A stretch of DNA of 64,000 nt from Ahrensia sp. R2A130. GTDB taxonomy: Bacteria; Pseudomonadota; Alphaproteobacteria; Rhizobiales; Rhizobiaceae. Position 1 is the stretch's first letter. Each line of letters opens with the position of its first letter. The stretch spans positions 620,001 through 684,000 of the forward strand of contig NZ_AEEB01000003.1 in the NCBI RefSeq assembly GCF_000179775.1. The letters are read 5' to 3'. The notes below the pieces were generated by a model, which saw only the letters and a list, made by a program, of their open reading frames with translations, had not been told where the DNA came from and did not search any database. Below are positions 55,289 through 63,611 of this stretch, piece after piece. Both the position numbers and the translations under genes were made by a program.

Positions 55289-56197
55289 ATGGATATCTAC
55301 CAACTTTCCGCCCTTGCGGCTGCCTTGTGCTGGGCGTTGAACGGCCTCGTATCGTCCGGCCCCTCGGGGGAAATGGGCGCGATGGCCTTTGTGCGCTACC
55401 GCCAATGGGTCACGCTGGTGATGTTGCTGGTCTTCATCGGGGCAACCGCGCTGTTGGGGCGCGAGGGTTTCAGCACGGTCGATAGCAACTGGTGGCTCAC
55501 CATCATCGCGTCGGGCCTGATCGGCATTTTTCTTGGCGACAGTTTTCTGTTCATTACGCTGAACCGCCTAGGCCCGCGTCGAACGGCCATGCTGTTTTCA
55601 TGCAACGCACCCATGACCGCAGTGTTGGGATGGTTGGTGCTTGGCGAAACCCTAGCGGCAGGCGAATGGTTCGGCATCGCGTTGGTGACGGCAGGCGTGA
55701 TGCTGGCGATTCTCTACGGCAAGCGCAAAGAGCAGCGCCACCACTGGGAAAGTATCAAAGGCGCTTTGTGGATCGGCGTGGCCTGCGGGTTGATCGCGGC
55801 ATTGGGGCAAGCTGTAGGCTCGCTCATCATCCGCCCTGTCATGCAATCCGGTGCTGATCCGGTGACGATTTCAGCCATGCGCGTCGGCGTAGCTGGAATC
55901 TGCCTTTCGCTGTTGGGTTTCCTCCCGATGCAGGCGCTCAAGGCAAAAGTGACGATGACCAAGCAGCTGTTCGCGGTCGTGTGCCTGTCCGCATTCCTCG
56001 CCATGGCGCTAGGCATGACCCTGCTGCTCTACGGCTTCAGCGGTGGCGAAACCGGCATCATCGCCACACTATCCGCCACCACGCCTGCCCTTATGCTGCC
56101 GCTGATCTGGATGAAAACCAAAGAACGCCCCGCCGCAGGTGCATTCGCGGGTGCAGCACTCGTGGTCATCGGCAGCGGCTTGATATTTCAAGGCTGA
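55289..56197 (+). CDS. EamA-family (DMT) transporter
   Basis: The 302-residue inner-membrane protein has ten predicted helices in two EamA repeats: the first begins YQLSALAAALCWALNGLVSS and ends with VLGWLVLGETLAAGEWFGIAL; the second, after a basic loop (GKRKEQRHHWES), ends with LPLIWMKTKERPAAGAFAGAALVVIG. The end of repeat one (VLGE) carries the usual conserved glutamate. Members move metabolites such as amino acids; substrate unknown. No good ribosome site is visible. The gene is opposite in direction to the fatty acid genes on both sides and looks inserted between them. Confidence 0.88.
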   Translation: MDIYQLSALAAALCWALNGLVSSGPSGEMGAMAFVRYRQWVTLVMLLVFIGATALLGREGFSTVDSNWWLTIIASGLIGIFLGDSFLFITLNRLGPRRTAMLFSCNAPMTAVLGWLVLGETLAAGEWFGIALVTAGVMLAILYGKRKEQRHHWESIKGALWIGVACGLIAALGQAVGSLIIRPVMQSGADPVTISAMRVGVAGICLSLLGFLPMQALKAKVTMTKQLFAVVCLSAFLAMALGMTLLLYGFSGGETGIIATLSATTPALMLPLIWMKTKERPAAGAFAGAALVVIGSGLIFQG

Positions 56198-56232
56198 TCG
56201 CAGCCAATCCGTGCACGTCCGATCAAGCCAAA

Positions 56233-56258
56233 GACGTTTCGCATTTTAGCGAAACGTC
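56233..56258. terminator. Perfect hairpin between EamA gene and fabG
   Basis: GACGTTTCGC and GCGAAACGTC form a perfect 10-base stem around a 6-base AT loop, between convergent stops at 56197 and 56351. Read from fabG, TTTGGCTT follows, so it may end both transcripts. Confidence 0.65.
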
Positions 56259-56340
56259 AGGCGGCGAAGAGCCGCCCGGCGCTAGCTGCGCCGCGCCCGC
56301 GCAGCGAAGGGCGAAGCCCGACAGCGTGAGCGCAAAAATA
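56259..56340. repeat. GC-rich 3-prime repeat, copy B (downstream of fabG)
   Basis: Hairpins GGCGGC-GAAGA-GCCGCC (56260-56276) and GGCGC-TAGCT-GCGCC (56278-56292) lead to the unit at 56303-56330, AGCGAAGGGCGAAGCCCGAC plus AGCGTGAG, the same unit seen after ndk at 35228-35253. It begins about 20 bases after the fabG stop codon on the minus strand. Confidence 0.65.
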
Positions 56341-56350
56341 AGAGCGCAAA

Positions 56351-57088
56351 TTAAAGCATCGCCATGCCGCCGTTCACATGCAGGGTCTGGCCCGTCATGT
56401 AGGCGGATTCGTCGGATGCAAGGAACACCACGGAGGATGCGATCTCGTCGCCCGTGCCCAACCGCTTGGCTGGCACCTTGGCGAGGATCATCTCTTTTTG
56501 CTTGTCGTTCAGCGCGTCCGTCATCGGTGTTTCGATGAAGCCGGGCGCGATGCAATTCACCGTCACGCCGCGCGATGCGATTTCCTGCGCCAGCGATTTC
56601 GACATGCCGATCATGCCCGCTTTCGAAGCGCAGTAATTTGCCTGTCCGGGATTGCCGGTCACACCGACGACCGACGTTATGTTGATGATGCGACCACCCT
56701 TGCGGCGCATCATCGGATGGGTGACTTCGCGGGTGAGCTGGAAGGCTGCACGCAGATTCACATTCATCACCGCATCCCAGTCTTCATCCTTCATGCGAAC
56801 GAACAATCCGTCACGGGTGATGCCCGCATTGTTGACGAGGATGTTCAGACCACCAAGCTCTTCTTCGGCTTTCTTACCAAGTGCCGCGACGGCTTCTGGG
56901 TCGGACATATTGGCTGGGAAGATGTGAACGCGACCGCCCATCTCATCGGCGATTTCTTTCAACCGTTCTTCGCGGGTGCCGTGGAGACCCACAGTCGCGC
57001 CTTGCGCATGAAGCGCCTTGGCGATGGACACGCCGATGCCACCGGAAGCGCCGGTAACGAGGGCAGTTTTGCCGGTCAGATCGAACAT
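56351..57088 (-). CDS. fabG: 3-oxoacyl-ACP reductase
   Basis: FabG reduces beta-ketoacyl-ACP with NADPH. The 245-residue short-chain dehydrogenase has the cofactor loop VTGASGGIGVSIA near residue 12, the NNAG motif (LVNNAGITRD) and the catalytic YxxxK in NYCASKAGMIG near residue 152, preceded by the catalytic serine of NITSVVG. It ends in the usual GQTLHVNGGMAML. GGAG precedes the ATG by 7 bases. fabD lies 24 bases upstream in the same operon. Confidence 0.97.
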   Translation of the reverse strand: MFDLTGKTALVTGASGGIGVSIAKALHAQGATVGLHGTREERLKEIADEMGGRVHIFPANMSDPEAVAALGKKAEEELGGLNILVNNAGITRDGLFVRMKDEDWDAVMNVNLRAAFQLTREVTHPMMRRKGGRIINITSVVGVTGNPGQANYCASKAGMIGMSKSLAQEIASRGVTVNCIAPGFIETPMTDALNDKQKEMILAKVPAKRLGTGDEIASSVVFLASDESAYMTGQTLHVNGGMAML

Positions 57089-57112
57089 GGTTTGTCTCCG
57101 TAAATTTACTGG

Positions 57113-58051
57113 TCAGCCGAGCTGCGCGAGCGCGGCAGAAATATCGTCAGGCGCGCCAATAGCAGTGCCTTCGAGGGTGCGGTCGATGCGTCGGGCAAGA
57201 CCGGTCAGCACTTTGCCGGAACCGACCTCCCAAATGCGATTGACCCCCTGCTCTGCCATGTATTCGACGCTTTCAGCCCAGCGCACACGACCGGTCACTT
57301 GCTCGACGAGGTTTTTGCGAATGTCTTCCGGGTGGGAAATCGGATCGGCCAGCACGTTACAAACCAACGGTACAATGGTGGGTTTGATGTCCACAGCGGC
57401 CAAAGCATCTTTCATGCGGTCGGCAGCAGGTGCCATCAGCGTGGAGTGGAACGGCGCGGAAACAGGCAACGGCAGCGCGCGCTTGGCACCGGCCTCCTTG
57501 CAGGCTTCCATGGCGCGTTCGACCGCACCAGCGTGACCGGAAATAACCAGTTGTCCGCCGCCATTGTCGTTGGCGATCTGTACTTCATCGTCGGGCTGCG
57601 AGGCGTTGGTACAAGCGGTTTCCACCGCATCCTGCTCAAGGCCGATGATGGCCGCCATCGCGCCCTTACCCACCGGCACAGCAGCCTGCATCGCCTCACC
57701 GCGAATACGCAGCAGGCGGGCGGTGTCGCCGATCGTAATGGCGCGGGCAGCCGCGAGAGCCGAGTATTCACCAAGACTGTGACCAGCAACGTAATCGGCG
57801 CGGGTGACCATGAAACCTTCCGACTCCATTGCCCGCAACACAGCCAGCGATACCGCCATCAACGCCGGCTGGGCGTTCGTGGTAAGTGTCAACGCGTCGT
57901 CAGGACCATCGAAAATGACCGCCGACAGTTTTTCGCCCAGCGCGTCATCCACCTCGTCGAACACGGCTTTCGCTTCGGGGTAAGCATCCGCGATGGCGCG
58001 GCCCATGCCGACGGCTTGCGAACCCTGTCCTGGAAAAGTGAGTGCGAGCAT
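57113..58051 (-). CDS. fabD: Malonyl-CoA-ACP transacylase
   Basis: FabD loads malonyl groups onto ACP. The 312-residue protein has the start LTFPGQGSQAVGMGRAIAD, the nucleophile elbow VAGHSLGEYSALAAA with the serine near residue 92, and the active-site histidine region LPVSAPFHSTLM near residue 201. AGGA precedes ATG 58051. It is the first gene of fabD-fabG. Confidence 0.97.
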   Translation of the reverse strand: MLALTFPGQGSQAVGMGRAIADAYPEAKAVFDEVDDALGEKLSAVIFDGPDDALTLTTNAQPALMAVSLAVLRAMESEGFMVTRADYVAGHSLGEYSALAAARAITIGDTARLLRIRGEAMQAAVPVGKGAMAAIIGLEQDAVETACTNASQPDDEVQIANDNGGGQLVISGHAGAVERAMEACKEAGAKRALPLPVSAPFHSTLMAPAADRMKDALAAVDIKPTIVPLVCNVLADPISHPEDIRKNLVEQVTGRVRWAESVEYMAEQGVNRIWEVGSGKVLTGLARRIDRTLEGTAIGAPDDISAALAQLG

Positions 58052-58121
58052 GAAAAATCCTGCAGTTTGGCGTGTATGGGGTCTAGTTGAGCAAGTCGGC
58101 TCGTGAAATCAAGGCGAAGCG

Positions 58122-59774
58122 CTAGAGATCCCCACGCAGCGCAGTGATTGTAGTGCGCGGAGTTATGGCTTCGGCATCGGTGATGAGTTCCAGAACAGCA
58201 CCGGTGGGAGACTTGCAGGCTCGTTTCCAAGCGTCGGCAAAATCATCCGTTTGCTCCACCGTTTCACCGTGGAAACCATAAGATCGCGCGAGTGCTGCAA
58301 AGTCGGGATTTACGATTTCCGTTCCGCTAACGCGGCGCGGATAATCCCGCTCCTGATGCATGCGGATCGTGCCGTAAGTGCCGTTGTTCAGCACCAAGAT
58401 GACGGGTGCTGCACCATGTTGCAGCGCCGTGCCGAGTTCCTGACAGTTCATCTGGAAATCACCGTCACCGGCAAAGCACAGCGCAAAGCGTTCCGGTTGT
58501 ACCAGCTTGGCCATAATGGCCGATGGCACCCCTGCCCCCATCGCACCGGACTGCGGGGCCAGCATCGTCATACCCTCGCCATAGACGATGTGACGACCCG
58601 GCCAGATTGCAAAGTTGCCCGCGCCATTGGTGACGATGGCATCATCGGGAAGCGTGTCGCGAATGATCTCCATCACAGCCGCCATATCGACCGCACCTGT
58701 TTGCATGGGTGCAGCGATGGTCGCAGCCCAAGTCTTGTGCTGTGTGACGGTACGTTCAGCCCAAACAGGTGCGTCGATAACGGACGTTCCAGCCAACATC
58801 GTGCAAGCCGCGTTCGGGCAACTCATCACCGCAACGTCTGGCGTGAATATCTTGCCCAGTTCGGCCTCACTGGCATGAATATGGATCAGCGGTGTGTCGA
58901 AAGTTTCGGGTTCGAACAGCGTCCATGCGTCCGTCAGCATCTCGCCGAAGCGGGCATTGATGCAGATGATGAGATCGCTTTCATCAAGAAATTTACGCAC
59001 ATGGGGCGGCATCCCGACGCCAGAATCACCAACATAGCTGGGCGAGTTGTTATCGATCAAATCCTGACAGCGAAATGCGGCAACCACGGGCAGCGCATTC
59101 GCCTCTGCCCAGTTTTGCAGCGCAGTCTTGCCGTTGGAATTCCAGCCTCCACCACCTACGATCACGACAGGTCTTTCGGCTTGTGCAATGCGTTCCATTA
59201 TTGGGGTTGCATCGCCCGCATTGGCATGGGGCTTCATCGCCGTCACCGCAGGCCGAATGCGCGCATCACTCTTCGCCACCAGCATGTCTTCCGGCAGCGC
59301 CACCACCACAGGCCCCGGCCTGCCGGATTGCGCGACGGTAAGCGCCCGCGACACCAGTTCCGGCACCCTCGCCGCGTCGTCGATCTCCACCACCCATTTG
59401 GCTAGGCCGCCGAAGACCTGCTTGTAGTCGACCTCCTGAAAGGCCTCCCGCCCCCGCAGGCCTGTTGCGATCTGGCCGACGAACACCACCATGGGCGATG
59501 AGTTCTGCATGGCAGTGTGAATACCGATGGAGGCGTTGGTGATGCCCGGCCCGCGCGTGACGAACAGCAGGCCCGGCTTGCCCGTCAACTTGCCGTAGGC
59601 TTCCGCCATGAACGCCCCACCGCCTTCGTTGCGGCAGCCGATGAAGCGGAAATCATCGCCCGCATCGTAAAGCGCATCCAGCACCGCGAGATAGCTTTCC
59701 CCCGGCACGCCGAAGCCGATCTCTGCGCCGTTTGTCAGCAGCGTTTCCACAAGCAGTTGTGCGCCAGTCTTCAT
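58122..59774 (-). CDS. Thiamine diphosphate-dependent enzyme (acetolactate synthase-like)
   Basis: The 550-residue protein has the three-domain layout of the pyruvate oxidase/acetolactate synthase family. The N-terminal Pyr domain has the catalytic glutamate in FGVPGESYLAVLDAL near residue 26 and RNEGGGAFMAEAYG. The C-terminal PP domain has the ThDP signature FAGDGDFQMNCQELGTALQH with the GDG and NN motif ending VLNNGTYGTI. It lacks an obvious regulatory partner gene such as ilvH, so biosynthetic acetolactate synthase is unlikely; a catabolic or decarboxylase role is possible. A GGAGG site precedes ATG 59774. It lies just downstream of the liv substrate-binding gene. Confidence 0.88.
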   Translation of the reverse strand: MKTGAQLLVETLLTNGAEIGFGVPGESYLAVLDALYDAGDDFRFIGCRNEGGGAFMAEAYGKLTGKPGLLFVTRGPGITNASIGIHTAMQNSSPMVVFVGQIATGLRGREAFQEVDYKQVFGGLAKWVVEIDDAARVPELVSRALTVAQSGRPGPVVVALPEDMLVAKSDARIRPAVTAMKPHANAGDATPIMERIAQAERPVVIVGGGGWNSNGKTALQNWAEANALPVVAAFRCQDLIDNNSPSYVGDSGVGMPPHVRKFLDESDLIICINARFGEMLTDAWTLFEPETFDTPLIHIHASEAELGKIFTPDVAVMSCPNAACTMLAGTSVIDAPVWAERTVTQHKTWAATIAAPMQTGAVDMAAVMEIIRDTLPDDAIVTNGAGNFAIWPGRHIVYGEGMTMLAPQSGAMGAGVPSAIMAKLVQPERFALCFAGDGDFQMNCQELGTALQHGAAPVILVLNNGTYGTIRMHQERDYPRRVSGTEIVNPDFAALARSYGFHGETVEQTDDFADAWKRACKSPTGAVLELITDAEAITPRTTITALRGDL

Positions 59775-59791
59775 CTCAGTCCTCCAAATGA

Positions 59792-59826
59792 AAACGCCCG
59801 ATCGTCACGGAGACGACCGGGCGTTT
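59792..59826 (-). terminator. Terminator-like hairpin between the binding-protein gene and the ThDP enzyme gene
   Basis: Read on the minus strand, AAACGCCCGGTCGTC and GACGATCGGGCGTTT pair over 15 bases (one G-U) around TCCGT, followed by TTTT directly before the GGAGG ribosome site of the next gene. It should stop or reduce transcription coming from the liv genes. Confidence 0.85.
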
Positions 59827-59847
59827 CAAAGTCATAACTCGAAGCGT

Positions 59848-61032
59848 TTAGCGGATCGAGATGGTCTCGAACTTGCCGTCCTTCACTTCCAGTTCCTTGT
59901 AGGAACCAGCAGCTTCACCGACGTCGGTGAATTTGACGTTGGACGCGCCTTCATAATCCACCTGACCACCGGATTTGAGGATTTCGATGGCCTTGTTCAG
60001 CTCACCTGGCAGAATTTTTTCGCCCGGCGCGTTGGCCACGTCCATGATTTTCGCCTGCACAGCAGCGCGGTCGGTCGAACCGGCAGCCTGAATGGCGAGG
60101 ATCATCAACGCAGCAGCGTCGTAGGATTCCGGCGTGAACGGACCGACTTTGTCGTTACCGGCAGCCTTCATCACTTCGGCGAATTTCTTCGCGCCATCGG
60201 AATCGGAACCCGGCAACGTGCCGATTGTGCCGTTGAGATCATCGCCGATAGCTTCGATCAGCGACTCGCCGATCATGCCGTCTGCCAAGATGAACTTGTC
60301 GAATGCGCCCGTGTCGAGCGACGTCTGGATGATGCCTTTACCGCCCTGATCGACATAACCGAAGACCACGAGGTGTTCTGCACCGGCAGCGGCGAGCGCG
60401 CCGACTTCTGCGGAATAGTCGGCCTTGCCGTCTTCATGTGCTGCTGAAATCGCGACTTCACCGCCAACGGCTGCAAACGCTTCCTTGAAGGAGGCTTCGA
60501 GGCCTTTGCCGTAGTCGTTGTTCGTGAAGGTCACGGCGACTTTGGTGATGCCTTTGTCCTTCAACACGTCGGCCAGAACCTGGCCCTGACGGGCATCGGA
60601 TGGTGCGGTACGGAAGAAGAAGCCCTTATCGTCGATGCTGGTCAGCGCTGGCGACGTGGCGGATGGCGAAATCATCACCACACCGTTCGGCACGCCTACA
60701 TTGTTGGCGATGGCAGTGGTCACACCGGAGCAATCAGCACCCATGATGCCAACAACGCCTTCAGCGGTGATGAGACGTTCGGCGGCAGCGGAAGCGGCTG
60801 CAGCATCTGTGCAGGTGGAGTCGCCACGCACGGGGACGACGGTCTTGCCATCGAGCACTTTGCCAGCGGTTTCCGACATGGCGAGTTCGGCTGCGCCTGC
60901 CATTGCTGGTGTCAGCGATTCGATAGGACCGGTGAAACCGAGGATCACGCCCATTTTGACTTCGTGACCGTCAGCAAATGCTGCGCCGGTCAGACCTGCA
61001 AAAATGGTTGTGGCGAGAAGGATCTTCTTCAT
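59848..61032 (-). CDS. Branched-chain amino acid type ABC transporter substrate-binding protein
   Basis: This is the periplasmic binding protein of a Liv-type importer. The 394-residue product starts with a signal peptide (MKKILLATTIFAGLTGAAFA near residue 20) and has the family opening EVKMGVILGFTGPIESLTPA, then VGIMGADCSGVTTAIANNVG, SPSATSPALTSIDDKGFFFR and the second lobe with EHLVVFGYVDQGG and TPESYDAAALMILAIQAA. Start at 61032 has GGAGA five bases upstream; earlier codons are not signal-like. The family also binds other amino acids, amides and aromatics, so the ligand is open. Confidence 0.93.
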   Translation of the reverse strand: MKKILLATTIFAGLTGAAFADGHEVKMGVILGFTGPIESLTPAMAGAAELAMSETAGKVLDGKTVVPVRGDSTCTDAAAASAAAERLITAEGVVGIMGADCSGVTTAIANNVGVPNGVVMISPSATSPALTSIDDKGFFFRTAPSDARQGQVLADVLKDKGITKVAVTFTNNDYGKGLEASFKEAFAAVGGEVAISAAHEDGKADYSAEVGALAAAGAEHLVVFGYVDQGGKGIIQTSLDTGAFDKFILADGMIGESLIEAIGDDLNGTIGTLPGSDSDGAKKFAEVMKAAGNDKVGPFTPESYDAAALMILAIQAAGSTDRAAVQAKIMDVANAPGEKILPGELNKAIEILKSGGQVDYEGASNVKFTDVGEAAGSYKELEVKDGKFETISIR

Positions 61033-61218
61033 GTGTGTCTCCAAAAGACTGGGATAGATTGATAGTTGGTGGTGACGCGCCCTCCCGACGCGCTCGCTGC
61101 CCATCCGCCGGATATCTCTCCAACGAATTGGCACGCTGCCGCACCATTGGGGCGCAACCTGTCGCACAATTGCAACGCAATCAAGACAAACTGCAGCGGA
61201 ATTTAACCGCCGACCCGA

Positions 61219-62601
61219 TTAAACCCGCTTATGCAGCGCCAGCCGCTCCGGCAGCAGCCCGCCGGGCGAGAAACGCATCACCGTCAACATCACGATTCCC
61301 ATGATGAACAGACGCATGTGCTGGGCGCTGTCGAGCAGATGCGCGCGAATTGGGCTGGCAGGATCGAGACTGGACACCGCCCATTCCATCGCCAGCGGAC
61401 CGACATATTCCGCCTGAATCCAGATGAACCAGATGAGAAACGCACCGAGCACCGAGCCAAGATTGTTGCCGGAACCACCAACGATCACCATCACCCAGAT
61501 GAGGAAAGTATAGCGCAGCGGCTGGTAGCTGGTCGGAAAGAACGCCCCGTCCAGCGTGGTCAGCATCGCACCGGCGATACCCACGACTGCGGAGCCCAAA
61601 ACGAAGATCTGCAAATGGCGACGCTTGACGTTTTTGCCCATCGCAGCTGCAGAAACTTCATTGTCGCGGATAGCCCGCACCATGCGGCCCCAAGGTGACG
61701 CCAGCGCGAAGACGCACAGCGCCAAAATGACAAGCAAGACGGCCAGGAACAGGCTCATATAAGACAGCTTCACGAAGATGCTGGATTGCTCGATCACGAG
61801 GTTTTTCAACAACGCGATACGTTCATCGCCGCTGACGGCTGAAAGCGCAGAGGCGTTCCACCATTCCACCCAACCGATGAATGTGTCGCTGACCTGAAGA
61901 TCGACCTCGTATGGCACAGTGACAGGGCGGTCCAAACCGGTGACGTTCTTCACGCCGCGCGTGAGCCAGTCCTCGTTCTTCATCATGGCGATCAGGATTT
62001 CTGAGATGCCCAGCGTTGCGATGGCGAGGTAATCCGAGCGCAGCCCAAGGGCGACCTTGCCGATGAGCCACGCAGCGCCAGCCGCAAACACGCCGCCCAC
62101 GAACCAGGACAGCGTGATCGGCAGACCAAGGCCACCGAGGAAACCGGAACTTGCAGGGTCGTCCGCCTCGATGGCGTTCACGGCAGGGTCATAGAAATAT
62201 CGGATGGCGAAATAACCGATGATGATCGCCAGCGTAACCGAGAGGTTCTTCGCCACACCTTTTTTCATCGTGCGAACAAGATACGTCACCAGCGCGACAA
62301 CGGCTGCAAACACCACGAGCGCCAACCCGAGATTGGCACCACCGGCAGCCCACGCGGTTGCCACCGGATCACGCGAAACCAACACTGCCGCCATACCGCC
62401 GAGCGCGGCAAAACCCATGATCCCAACGTTGAACAGGCCGGCGTAGCCCCACTGGATGTTCACCCCCAGCGCCATGATGGCGGAGATGATGCCCAGATTA
62501 GCCATGGCCAACGCCACATTCCACGACTGGGTAATACCCACGAGAACGAGCAGAATTGCGATGATGGCGAAGCCCGAAAAGGCGCGCAGAGGCAGGCTCA
62601 T
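61219..62601 (-). CDS. livM: Liv-type ABC transporter permease LivM
   Basis: The 460-residue membrane protein has the LivM pattern: MALGVNIQWGYAGLFNVGIMGFAALGG in the N half (given in pieces), a long central periplasmic loop (near residue 220-260, longer than in typical 320-residue LivM proteins) and the EAA-like coupling segment AIRDNEVSAAAMGKNVKRRHLQIF, then VGIAGAMLTTLDG. Its ATG overlaps the livH stop by 4 bases. The binding protein gene lies 186 bases downstream. Confidence 0.9.
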   Translation of the reverse strand: MSLPLRAFSGFAIIAILLVLVGITQSWNVALAMANLGIISAIMALGVNIQWGYAGLFNVGIMGFAALGGMAAVLVSRDPVATAWAAGGANLGLALVVFAAVVALVTYLVRTMKKGVAKNLSVTLAIIIGYFAIRYFYDPAVNAIEADDPASSGFLGGLGLPITLSWFVGGVFAAGAAWLIGKVALGLRSDYLAIATLGISEILIAMMKNEDWLTRGVKNVTGLDRPVTVPYEVDLQVSDTFIGWVEWWNASALSAVSGDERIALLKNLVIEQSSIFVKLSYMSLFLAVLLVILALCVFALASPWGRMVRAIRDNEVSAAAMGKNVKRRHLQIFVLGSAVVGIAGAMLTTLDGAFFPTSYQPLRYTFLIWVMVIVGGSGNNLGSVLGAFLIWFIWIQAEYVGPLAMEWAVSSLDPASPIRAHLLDSAQHMRLFIMGIVMLTVMRFSPGGLLPERLALHKRV

Positions 62602-63611
62602 ATCACCTTCCCTTTCAGCAGGCCGGTGGGTCGCACCAGCAGCACCACGACGAGGATGATGAAGGAGACCGCGAATTTATAGTCGGTCGACAGCAGTTGC
62701 ATCAGACCGTCCGGCGCCCAGCTTTCCGGCACCAGATATGTGATGAATTTCTTATAGGCATAGGTGACGGTGACTTCTGAAAAAGCAACGACGAACCCGC
62801 CAAGAATAGCACCCACCGGCTGCCCCACCCCGCCGACAACGGCGGCTGCGAACATGGGCAGCAACAGCTGGAAATAGGTGAAGGGCTTGAAGCTCTTGTC
62901 GAGGCCGTAAAGCACGCCGGCGATGGTCGCCAAACCAGCGGCGAGTATCCACGTTACGGCTACTACTTTATCGGGCGAAATACCGGACAGCAGAGCGAGA
63001 TCTTCGTTGTCTGAAAACGCCCGCATGGACTTGCCTGTGCGGGTGCGGTTCAGGAACCAGAACAGCGCAGCCACCAGAATGATCGCAACGACAACGGTGA
63101 GCGCCTGTGACGACTTGATCGCCAGCCCCTCGTTCAGCCCCGTCATTTTCTTGAATTCACGCGCCTTGATGATGAAGCGCTCACCATCGAAGAAACTCTG
63201 ATCGTTCGGCCCGATGATGAAGCGCACGACGCCGTTCATCACGAACATCACACCAACAGACGCCATCACCATGCGGATCGGCACGGCCTTCACCTGCCGG
63301 TAGTGCTTGTACACAAGCTTATCAGTCAGCAATGCAAAGCCCGCGGTGGCGGCCACCCCGAAAGGCAACGCCAACAAAGCTGTGGGCAATGGCCCAAAGC
63401 TGATGCCGAGCGACTGGAACCACCACGTCAGCAGGATCGTGACCATGGTGCCGAACGCCATCGTATCGCCATGGGCGAAATTGGCGAAGCGCAAGATGGA
63501 GTAGAGCAGCGTGATGCCCAGCGCGCCCAGCGCCAGTTGCGCGCCGTATGCGAGGCCCGGAACGAAAACGAAATTGGCGAACAGCACGATGGCGTTGAGG
63601 AAATCCATCAT
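62598..63611 (-). CDS. livH: Liv-type ABC transporter permease LivH
   Basis: The 337-residue membrane protein has several helices and the LivH motifs GLAYGAQLALGALGITLLYSILRFANFAHG at the start (in pieces) and the coupling segment FSDNEDLALLSGISPDKV near residue 201, followed by LAAGLATIAGVLYGL. The ATG at 63611 overlaps the livF stop (TGATG); a second ATG three bases later is equally possible. GGGAGG stands upstream. Confidence 0.92.
   Translation of the reverse strand: MMDFLNAIVLFANFVFVPGLAYGAQLALGALGITLLYSILRFANFAHGDTMAFGTMVTILLTWWFQSLGISFGPLPTALLALPFGVAATAGFALLTDKLVYKHYRQVKAVPIRMVMASVGVMFVMNGVVRFIIGPNDQSFFDGERFIIKAREFKKMTGLNEGLAIKSSQALTVVVAIILVAALFWFLNRTRTGKSMRAFSDNEDLALLSGISPDKVVAVTWILAAGLATIAGVLYGLDKSFKPFTYFQLLLPMFAAAVVGGVGQPVGAILGGFVVAFSEVTVTYAYKKFITYLVPESWAPDGLMQLLSTDYKFAVSFIILVVVLLVRPTGLLKGKVI

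Noticed and set aside
58251..59405. Plus-strand open frame of 384 residues
   Set aside because: It is antisense to the ThDP enzyme and rich in His, Arg and Cys, a shadow pattern.
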